Of a stretch of 64,000 nucleotides of DNA, positions 32,901 to 43,500 are shown piece by piece. Numbering within the stretch: the first letter of the stretch is position 1; every line of letters starts with the position of its first letter. The stretch spans positions 25,605,934 through 25,669,933 of the forward strand of contig NC_054743.1 in assembly GCF_018143015.1 (NCBI RefSeq), read 5' to 3'. Both the position numbers and the translations under genes were made by a program. The stretch is from Lytechinus variegatus. Taxonomy: Eukaryota; Echinodermata; Echinoidea; Temnopleuroida; Toxopneustidae. Below the pieces are notes generated by a model that saw only the letters and a program-made list of their open reading frames with translations, ran no database searches and had not been told where the DNA came from.

Positions 32901-34049
32901 GGTATCTGTTGAATTACCATCATAACTTTGAAAGTTTATGGATCTGATTCATGAAACTTGGACATAATAGTAATCAAGCATCACTGAACATTTTGTGCAA
33001 GTTTCAGGTCTCATGATTAAGGTCAAAGGTCATTTAGGGTCAATGAACTTTGGCCGAATCGGGGGTATATGTTGAATTACCATCATAACTTTGAAAGTTT
33101 ATGGATCTGATTCATGAAACTTGGACATAATAGTAATCAAGCATCACTGAACATTTTGTGCAAGTTTCAGGTCACATGATCAAGGTCAAAGGTCATTTAG
33201 GGTCAATGAACTTTGGCCGAATCGGGGGTATCTGTTGAATTACCATCATAACTTTGAAAGTTTATGGATCTGATTCATGAAACTTGGACATAATAGTAAT
33301 CAAGCATCACTGAACATTTTGTGCAAGTTTCAGGTCACATGATCAAGGTCAAAGGTCATTTAGGGTCAATGAACTTTGGCCGAATTGGGGATATCTGTTG
33401 AATTCCCATCATAACTTTGAAAGTTTATGGATCTGATTCATGAAACTTGGACATAATAGTAATCAAGCATCACTGAACATTTTGTGCAAGTTTCAGGTCT
33501 CATGATTAAGGTCAAAGGTCATTTAGGGTCAATGAACTTTGGCCGAATCGGGGGTATCTGTTGAATTACCATCATAACTTTGAAAGTTTATTGGTCTAGT
33601 TCGTTAAACTTGGACATTAGAGTAACCAAGTATCACTGAACATCCTGTGCGTGTTTCAGGTCACATGTCCAAGGTCAAAGGTCAATGAACTTTAGCCGAA
33701 TTGGGTGTATCTGTTGAATTACCATCATAACTTTGAAAGTTTATGGATCTGATTCATGAAACTTGTACATAAGAGTAATCAAGTATCACTGAACATCCTG
33801 TTCCAGTTTCAGGTCACATGATCAAGGTCAAAGGTCATGTAAGGTCAATGAACTTTGGCCATGTTGGGGTTTTTTGTTGAATAACCATCATATCTCTGTA
33901 AGTTTATTGGTCTAGTTCATAAAAAGAGGACATAAGAGTAACCATGTATCACTGAACATCTTGTGCGAGTTAGAGTAGTATGCAAAGTCAGCACTGCTGC
34001 TATATTGAACCGCGTGATGCAGGTGAGACGGCCAGAGGCATTCCACTTG
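29955..34049. mobile_element. Pearl/Tsp-like element with an internal array of 23 tandem repeats
   Basis: It starts TCTCACCTGCGAAGC, with a GGC/GAC microsatellite about 35 bp in, and ends GGCATTCCACTTG. The end module contains GCAGGTGAGA, the inverse of the start. Between them are about 23 units of ~162 bp, each with AAGGTCAAAGGTCATTTAGG. A longer ~195-bp unit with GACCATGTTGGAGGAATC recurs at 30195, 31039 and 32371. The architecture (left module, microsatellite, ~160-bp core repeats, right module) matches Pearl elements of bivalves and Tsp elements of sea urchins, thought to be Helitron/Helentron relatives. Both flanks are T-rich. No protein is encoded. Confidence 0.82.
30195..33590. repeat. 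~162-bp tandem array with higher-order structure and DR1 sites
   Basis: Blocks headed by the ~195-bp unit start at 30195, 31039 and 32371. The second (1332 bp, eight units) and the third (seven units plus the start of the right module) have the same order of unit variants (GGACG, GGCTG, GGCCGAATCG, and so on), so one arose from the other by block duplication. The first block is a shorter, five-unit version. Each unit holds AGGTCAAAGGTCA. Confidence 0.85.
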
Positions 34050-36207
34050 TTTAAGTTGCCACAATGACTTTTCTCTTGTCATATGTATCCTGAAATTGTA
34101 CATTTTTTTTCTACATGTAAGTAACTTGCAGGTGCCACATACAGAAGATGTGCTGTAATCCTTACCTCTTGTCTGACTTTAATCCCCCTCCCTTTGTAAC
34201 TTTGTTTAATTGATTTCCTCCCCCCTCCATCCAATTAGAATGAACAGGATGTTCTTATTGTGCTAACTTTCAGAACAATGGGATGATCCCTTTATGCAAA
34301 TTACCCTGAGATGTAATCCACTTTTTAACACCCCTTTAGTACTCAGAGTACAGAAGTTATTATTTTTTTGTTAAGGGACTGAGCACAATTCCTTTAAGTT
34401 GTATACTATACAAGTTACTACCTTACTACAGGTTAAACGTAATATTTTTCAGAACAAATTTAAACCAAGAATAAGCTTAATCCCAAATCTATAAATTAAA
34501 GACATCTACATGTATATTTACAAGCTTGAGTACTTTGCTTGGTGCAACCCATATACATCTTTCACTCATGAATGAGTAAAGACACATTGAAGAAAGGATA
34601 ACTAAAGTCATTTGATTGGCAGTAGGGGGTATGATTTCACTAGAAGTTGATTCCAACAAATGTTAGAAGGGACACATTTTTTTCTACTCCAGATGATGTT
34701 TTCTTGAGATATTATTATAATTTGTTATTCAAACTTAGGAATTATGTGAATTATTGTAATTTCATACATTACATCTATAAAGCATTGGCCAAAGATAACA
34801 GTATTGTCTACAGACAGACTGAATTATATATGATTAGCCACATTTTTGTAATGTAAAAATGATGTGGATCCTAATTAAATTATTGGTTAAAATCTGTCAC
34901 ATGACCTGGCAAGTGTTTCATGAAAGGATTTGTGGGACATGTACCATAGTTACATTGCTTCTCAGCCAATCAAAATCCAGGAAAGTTATCAGATCTGACA
35001 ACTCGGACAAAAATGTTGATGAAATGCTTCCTGTTTATTTTAGCTCATGGGCATATTTGCTCATGATTGGCACCATTTTCTAGGTCTAGGTCATATATTT
35101 ATTTGGGCATTTGAATAATTACCCACTCTTGTTACCTCTTTAATAGCCCAAATGCCCTTGGCTATACCTATACCATGTTAGAACTGTCCAGATGTCACCT
35201 TGTGTATTACGATGCTGTTGATGTGTATAATTTGTATACAATTTTAATTTCAGTTTCAACACTTTAAGGTGTGTATCAAAGATATATTCAAAACATATTA
35301 ACAAACAAATACTAACTACTATTTTTACTTGTCATACATTTGATTTTTAAATGTGTGTAGTCTGCTTCAGTTGCTTATATTAGTTGAATATTCTAAGATG
35401 GTGTCATTTCAAGAATTGCAAATAAATAACCACATAGTTTAATCTTCCTCACATATGTAAATGAAAACACAATAACATCATGAAAATAGAAGCGACATAG
35501 CAAACTGTTATATGGCATAAATACACAACTGTCCCACTTACCTATAATTAGTTTATAATTATACCTTTTTATTGTGGGAAGGAACATAAGTTAATTTCAT
35601 CTAAAATTACCAGATGTGACTAGTAGATTAGTTCTATGGATTTACAGAATTACTTTGTGAATTACATGTACTTATCCTCCAATCTTCGATTGGCATAATC
35701 TTGAGAATTCTAAACAGGTGACGATATCTGATCTGTTATGGACCATGCAAGTGTGGAAGAAAAAAATTATGATAAAGGATATATCTCATGTAATGTTGTA
35801 TGTAGATGTGAACAAGAAATGTTCCCAATGTGAAACATTTACCCATTCTGTATAAGGTTTTTGATTATTTTCATTTCAATTTGTTTTGATTTTGATATGC
35901 TATCACATGCTTTCATGTGTTTTCAATGTGCTTGGAGGGCAAGATTGGTATCTGTTATTAATATTCTATGCATGTATTTGTGTGTTCATTTTCTAAACTA
36001 TTGAACCTTGACCATGATGTATATTGTTCCTCAGAATATGATAATATACAATGAATTACAGTACCATAATACACATAAATAGCAATCCATTGTAAATTCA
36101 TTTAATAACAAAGAGAAGTGTGTATATAATAACACTTGTACAGATATTATATATGTTGTCTGTGTTTTATTTCATTTTAGTTGCTGTGTTGTTTCTTTCG
36201 TTTTTTA
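34050..36207. other. Intergenic stretch after the Pearl-like element
   Basis: AT-rich sequence with no recognised exon, RNA gene or clear repeat boundary on either strand. A patch near 34900-35050 shares TTCTCAGCCAATCA with one near 45930 and may be MITE debris. Confidence 0.5.
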
Positions 36208-36637
36208 AGGGAATGTTCGACCTGATAAGTTGGTTTTAAGAGTAGAAAAATAGAAAAAAATCTTGCTAAAGGTTTGATGAAAATTCGCCAGAGTAACAAG
36301 AGCTAAAAATTTTCAAAGTTAGATGGTCAGCCAAAAAATTGAAAGTGATTTTATATGTGTGATGGATATACCATCAGACAAATTTCACACCCCTTTCTTT
36401 GCAATAAAATCATTTTTATTCATCATATTCACTTATAATGACTGGAATTTGTGGAACTTATATTGCAAGGTAATATATATGAGAGCTGTTCTCATGTGAC
36501 CTTACAAATTAACAACTTTGAAAAAAAAATCCATAACCCTTTTATTTTTGATGGATTTTCATCAAACCAACACCAAATGTTTATCAAATTCTGCTTATAA
36601 TAAAACTAACTTATTGTCAGGTTGAACTTCCTCTCTA
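36208..36637. mobile_element. Foldback MITE between SKA3 and PDSS2
   Basis: The left end (AGGGAATGTTCGACCTG, AAGTTGGTTTTA) pairs with the right end (inverse of GGAAGTTCAACCTGAC, AAGTTAGTTTTA). Inner arms share GGTTTGATGAAAAT. About 430 bp, no coding frame; target duplication not resolved. Confidence 0.6.
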
Positions 36638-38497
36638 AATGTCTTATTTTGTATAATCATTCATCTATTCTTTATTTATTTAAGTCGATGTGTTTTTGGC
36701 ACCACTGAACCACCAAAAAGTTGCACTTGGAATTTTAGTTGGAGCTCACTATCAATTCATTTTTTTTCAATCAAAATGTATGTGTGTTTTTTTAAGGGGG
36801 GGGGTTCTAGTTATTTGTATTTCATTTTTCTTTTATAAATTAGAATGGAATTGAATTCATTTTTATGTTCCATTCTTGTTTAACACTTCATACAAGGAAA
36901 TAAGATACTTTTACAGACATATATAATATACACAGAAAATAAAAACATTAAATGCAATCGATCCAAAACGTTATCTTTGACAGTTTTTGTATTGGATAAT
37001 CTTTATGAAAACTAAAATTGCCAGTGCATGTATTTCTCTCACCTTCATTTCTTGTTTTGAAATATTGCAATGAGCATACATGGATTGTGCTCGGTTAATA
37101 TATTATGAGAAAATTCTATTGCATTCTGTTCTAATCTGTCATCTTTATCACAGTACTGGGACAGTCGGAGTTAATTCAATAGTTTGGAAAATTTCAATCT
37201 TTGTTTTTTCTGAAAACTGATATCCCCATGGTAAAGTAGGTTAGGATCATATAATTATGTTTATTAAACTTTATTTCCCATAATTCATCTAAATATTCAT
37301 TTCTGGCTACCGATTCGGTGTGGATTTTTCATTTAGGGGGTGCCAAGTTTTAGTAAAGGCCTTGAAAAATGTGAAGTACGAAAATATGAGACCGAAGTTT
37401 TTCCTTCCGCTTTAACAAGGTTTGATGGTGTTTATATTTATTCTTATATCAACTGAGATCAATACATTTAGCAACAGCAATATGAGTTAATCATGATATA
37501 CATTTTAAGTATCTGAATTTTTTTTAACTAAAAAAAAAATGGCTTGACAATTGCGGCTTGTGCATTTCCTAAGCTATTCACAAATTCTCTCTTTGTTTGG
37601 TTGTGAAACATTTGGGGGTCACATGCCCGTCATCCCTCCATCTATATATACATCAGGGTTTCCACAGTATGCGGTAATTGAATATTCTGCCCAAAATATG
37701 CAAGGTGGAAAATAAAAAGGGACATAAACACCTGGACAATTTTACATTTCTGGTCATGCTGATCAATTTTTCATAATGGCAAAATACATTCAGTTGGCAT
37801 TTTGGTGATGGGGTGCATGCTTGTCTGCATTTTTTCAGACCCCCACCCCTCTCTCTATAATGAAGCTAATCTGATGGGTTTACATTCTTTGTTTCTCTTC
37901 AAATAAAAGAGCGAATTAGGGAGCGATCGAGAGAGAGAGGTGTGCCCTCGTTTCAAAATAAATATTGTACCATAAAACAATTAGGAATATCTGCTTATAA
38001 TCTACTCCAAAGGGTGAAAAACTTTCTATTATTTTGAAGTTTGCACAATATCGATTTTTTTTTCACTCAGTACAGAAAGGTGAATAAAATTTTGTTCACT
38101 TAATGATATATAATCAATATTTTGCATATTTTATTTTTCCTTCGCAGCCACCTTCAATATCGATATTGCGTAATTTCATGTCTGTTGCACGCACGTAATC
38201 GGTGAATTGCTGAGCTTTGCTTTGGAGGAAAGAACCAACATATTTGTGATATCATTGGAAAAAGGTATTTCAATGTCCGGGTTTTTTTTTTGGGGGGGGC
38301 ATGTGATACTGATAGATTATTGACTATACTCGAATTGAGAAGTTGAAGATGATCCCCGCAACTCGCGATCGCGCCAGGCCAGGGCCATGCCTTTTAGTTT
38401 CGTACCGGTATGCGTTATCGTTACCGTAGGCCGACCCAGGCCCAGCCATCGGCAGCCGCCTCGCGTACAGATCGACTGACGACTCGTACAATCTGAC

Positions 38498-38839
38498 TGG
38501 GGCCGATTGCACGAAAGGGTCTCTTTTCCAAGGACCGTCTTTCGTGTCGCCCATCTTTTATGATGCGCTGTATGCGGGAAATTTCTGGAATGTATGATAA
38601 ACAAATAACATTTGTTAGCATTTAAATAAATTTGTAAACAATTTCATGAAAATTTAATTGATATCATCACATTTTATAAACATTAAACAAATATTTTGAT
38701 TACTTATTACGGATGAATAAAATAATATATGTTTGCAGGTAATTTATTTAAAATGCGTTTCACGTGGCGCATCATAATAAATGGGTGACACGAAAGACTG
38801 TTCTTGCAAAGACCCTTTCGTGCAATGAATCTGCCCCTG
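38498..38839. mobile_element. Foldback MITE inserted in a GC-rich patch
   Basis: Arms GGGCCGATTGCACGAAAGG, CTTTCGTGTC and TATGATGCGC on the left have near-perfect inverses on the right. Arms are about 75 bp and the total about 340 bp. The flanking sequence (38360-38480 and 38840-38870) is unusually CpG-rich for the window, so the insertion may have split a CpG-rich promoter region. Confidence 0.72.
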
Positions 38840-40490
38840 GTCACTGCTAGCTGCTCAGCCTGCGCCCGGCAGTTTTTATAATAAAATTAAAACATTACTT
38901 TCTTTTCAATTCCACAGACTTGCAGTTGAAAATTTCCCTTATTAATATCGGCATTATTAAGTCACCACTCCAATCACTGCCATTTATTTTGTCAGCAGCG
39001 GTGTCACCGGTGACTTTTCCTATCCCATATTGACTTATTACACAAGTTCAACAAGCGAAAACACACAAGAACTGAAGAGAGGTGACTTATTTCAGGATAA
39101 GGCCATGTATCCTTAGATCTATATGACTATATTATAAGAGTTAGTGTGTCAAAAATCTTACCCCCCCCCAAAAAAAAAAAATGAGAAAAATAACGTGCCC
39201 CATGCCATGCCATGGAATAGCCATGAGACATGTCTGCACACCAATTCACTGTACATGTACACTCGATTCAGGAATCATTTTTACAAGAATAGGTGCATTT
39301 TGATGCCAATCCACAACGAAAGAACTTGAAGTTATGTATTTTTCACCATTTTGATCTGGATTAAAACAAATAATAATCTGCAGTCTTTGTACGCCAGTGT
39401 TAACTTTGTGGTCGTTACTGGTCTGCGTAGATCTACATCGTGTGCGCAGAGAAGGGGCAGTGCAGAGAATTAAAGAAAAGTGGGCTATTGGGCTGACTAC
39501 GAGAGACTACAAGTACTTGCGACATGACAAATAATGTCATAACCCCGCTCAGTGCACAAGCATCCTGTTAACAGAAATCATGCACATCTTTGAATTGTAA
39601 CGTTGTTGCTTTTCCCAACTTTGAAAATCTTGTTTTGTTTGTTAATTTTACTCTGTTCTTTCAAACCCAATAATAATCAGCCTGGAGTACCCCAGTAATA
39701 TTTCGCAAATAGTATTTCCACCAATATTGTTCATTTTTATTGTAATGTTCAATCTGTTCAATTTGTTTCACATAATAAAAGGATTTGAATAATTACAAAT
39801 ACTCCCTATTAATAATGCAAATCTAACTTGGGTAGACAAAAAGTATCTTTTATTATTTATGAAGGAAAATTCAAAGGTAAAAGAGTTTAAATGAAAAAAA
39901 TATATATAATTTAGGTAAATAAATTTGTAAATGAAATTTGACAGCATAATTGGAAAATTATGGCAAAGATAATGAAAAGATTTAGAGGAAGTCTGCTGAT
40001 TAGTCAAAAGTCTAATCATCAAATTTCTAATTTCTGCCATTTTTGGCGCAAGCCTCTTTTTGAACCCCCGACAAAACTGTCCCATGTTCGCTCAAGCATG
40101 AACAAAATGTATATTTTAAAATGGCATTGCAAAGATAAGATCTTAGAGCATCTATTATTAACATAAAAAATAGATATAATTTGAAACAAATTTTTTATAG
40201 ACTTTTCAAAACTGTCACGTTTGTTTTGATATGCACTGTATAGGCCTTAGCCTATATCTATTTTTCAATATTTCATCAAATCTAGAGATATATCATCATG
40301 TAAAATCTTGGAAGTGTATCACCAGGTCTGAATTAGAAGTGATGAAGTGAACACCTAGACACTTTCTGTTCAATTCTTCAGTTAATTCCTACAAAATTTC
40401 TTGCAAAACAGCTTCAGCACTCTACAAAGTGGATTTGGTGTCAAATTCATGATTATTACAGTTATAACTATACCTTTTTTTAATTTTCAG
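38840..40490. other. Region upstream of PDSS2 coding exon 1
   Basis: No coding exon recognised. The sequence ends in a pyrimidine tract and AG at 40473-40490, an apparent 3' splice site, so a non-coding first PDSS2 exon should lie somewhere to the left, perhaps in the CpG-rich patch near 38360-38480. I could not identify it. Confidence 0.45.
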
Positions 40491-40535
40491 TCAGCTATCA
40501 TTTAAGCTGTGGATCAAGATAAGCTATATGCCATC

Positions 40536-43500
40536 ATGAACTTCACCTCCTTCCATGTGCCATGTCTATTGAGACATCAACTTCTCCGGTCTAATCGGTT
40601 GGTACTGAGAAGGACACTCTGCTCTACTTGTACAACCTGTCAAAAGACACACCAGGATTCATCAAGTGCTCAGAGACTATCAAGGAACTCGCAAATACTG
40701 TCATCGGGTTATCATGAAACCATTGCGACATTGCCTTGTGCGACTTCATCAGGGAATCTTGTGGCTAGAGCTTTCAGTGATAATGTAGGACCATGGCTCA
40801 AAGGACAAACTGGTACAACAGATATAGGGTTAAGGGGATCAGGCAGATCACGGCAGCTTGGTGGTGAAACTGTGCTGTCTATGCCGAGCAGAGACTTCAT
40901 GAATCTCTTTGGATCCTCCCAACCTACAGAGTGGGCCAAAGCGATATCAGAAGCAGAGAAGGTAGTAGGATACTCCACATCATTTATGAGTCTTCGATGT
41001 CTTTTGAGCGACGAGTTGGCAAATGTAGCCTTGCACATGAGGAAACTTGTAGGTTCTAAGCATCCACTTCTCAAAACAGCCAAGTAAGTACATCATATAA
41101 CTTTTGTCAGTTCAACTGAAGTACATGCATTTTGGTGTTTATGATCTGGATAGTTTACCTGTCTGTACTGTTTGTCAAGCAGTATGATCCATTTTATATT
41201 TCAATTCAAGGAAATGTGTTTATCCTTAATTAATCCCAGTTTTTCTTCCAGACTGTTGCATTTGCCCTTGTATGGAGATCAAAATGTGGTTTCTAAAGTA
41301 AGAAAACAAAGTAAAGGAGAAAAGAATAGGAGTTACATTTAAAATGAAGTTTATTATTGATGTCGTAAATCATGTACTGATTGTCAATTTGACAGAATTG
41401 TTGTGCATAATAATCTCTTTGTGAAATCGGGTTAATGATTCTGGTCAATGTCTTGTTTTTAATAGTCCTTTTAATTCCTATTCTATTTTGAAGGAACTTT
41501 CTAACTGATGGGAAGCACAGTCTACAGACAAGAGGCCTGATCATCCTCCTGATATCCAAGGCAGCCAGTACTCTGACCCACCAAGCCCCCAGAGACTCAG
41601 GAACACATCAGCTTGAGGATACCTCCTCTGATCAGGGAGATCAGATCAACAGCTCAGTAGCACCGCCCCCTGGAGGAATATATGCTAGGTAAAGCTACAT
41701 GTAGGATTGCAAGACTGCTAAAAGGGTCACATGACATTGGCTCCTGCAACAATTGCTTCGGGTTTTATTTTGTCTTAGATGTAGGTAGGCTCAGGGTTGC
41801 AGTAGGGTTTTATGTTTGGTTTAGGGTAGGGTATAGTGTTTAATCTAGCATTAAAATTTATCATTTGATTATTGTATAGAATTTATAGCAGAGCATTTGT
41901 CGCTAAACTTCTAAATCAATTTTAGTGTCTTAAGATTTAAATCTTCAATGAAATGGAAGATAACTTTGATAAAAAGATAGGTGTTTTCTTATGTGTAAAG
42001 GTAAAGCCTATAATTAAATTTCAATGTTTGATTTACCTTTTGAAACCTACTGTCATTACCAAAAACAGGCTGGTAAATTGAAACAGATTAAAGTGATTGA
42101 ATTTTCATTAACGGGTCATTCCATCTGGATTCACCCAGTGGTTGCACCCGACCGTCTCAGAATTCGTTGTAAATTGGTACACATAAAATTCACCATGGCC
42201 CACGCACAAAACAAAAAAATTATTCAAATCGGTCCGTCGGTTCTCGCGCTACGGCCCGCCCTTTTCTCCTTGTTTTGACAAAAATGGGCGTGACCTTCAA
42301 CTTTCAATGGCCATTGCGTCATAACGTGTTGACCAATTTTCATGAAACTGGTACCATTTAATAGGAAATTCAGAGAGGAATCCAAAACATGCATCAAATA
42401 ATGTCTTGGAGCGATTTATAAGGTAATGACCCTTGACCTTTACTTTGACCCCCGGACAAATAATTTTTTTACTTGATTTTCGTGTATGTTAATTATTTGT
42501 ATGATATTGACAAAATATGTTAAAACCAATGATGATATTTTATTTCTTCACCTTTAAAAACTCTTCCAAAGATACCATGAAATTTCACTCTAGTCCCACA
42601 TACTGATATTCATGTTAGTAAAGTGTTCAAAAGTTACATGATTTCTTCTAATCTTAAGTCACAGTATGCAAACACATGAAAAGAAATTAAGCTCATCAGT
42701 TCACAAATGAAACATTAAACATTTATGCTCATGAATAGGTATCTGTTTAGGCATTTTGATGTTCAGCAATATATATCATATATATATATTCTTCTTAGTA
42801 AAGTGTTTACTTTTATCATCAAATTGTTGAGTATATGCTTATTTAAGGCTCCCATAATATATATATATATATATATATCTATGATATATATTGCTGAACA
42901 TAAAAATGCCTAATGAGCATAAATGTTCAATGTTTCATTTGTGAACTGATGAGCTTAATTTCTTATCATGTGTTTGCATACTGTGACTTAAAGATTGGAA
43001 GAAATCATGTAACTGGTGAACACTTTACTAACATGAATATCAGCATGTGGGACTAGAGTGAAATTTCATGATATCTTTGGGAGAGTTTTTAAAGGTGAAG
43101 AAATAAAATATCATCATTGGTTTTAACATATTTTGTCAATATCATACAAATAATTAACATACACGAAAATCAAGTAAAAAATTATTTGTCCGGGGGTCAA
43201 ATTCAAGGTCAAAGTAAAGGTCAAGGGTCACGACCTTATAAATCGCTCCAATACATTATTTGATGCATGTTTTGGATTCCTCTCTGAATTTCCTATTAAA
43301 TGGTACCAGTTTCGTGAAAATTGGTCAACACGTTACGACGCAATGGCCATTGAAAGTTGAAGGTCACGCCCATTTTTGTCAAAACAAGGAGAAAAGGGCG
43401 GGCTGTAGCGCGAGAACCGATGGACCGATTTGACTAATTTTTGTCTCACCTGCGAAGCAAAGTGAGACTATAGGCGCCGCTTTTCCGACGGCGACGGCGG

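Noticed and set aside
29955-34049. Regular repeat array considered as a CRISPR-like structure
   Set aside because: The units are tandem without unique spacers, the host is animal DNA, and the ends match a known kind of mobile element.
34885-35080. Similarity to the region near 45830-46010
   Set aside because: Shared pieces are short (TTCTCAGCCAATCA and a few nearby words); perhaps a worn MITE family, but I could not align the two regions end to end.
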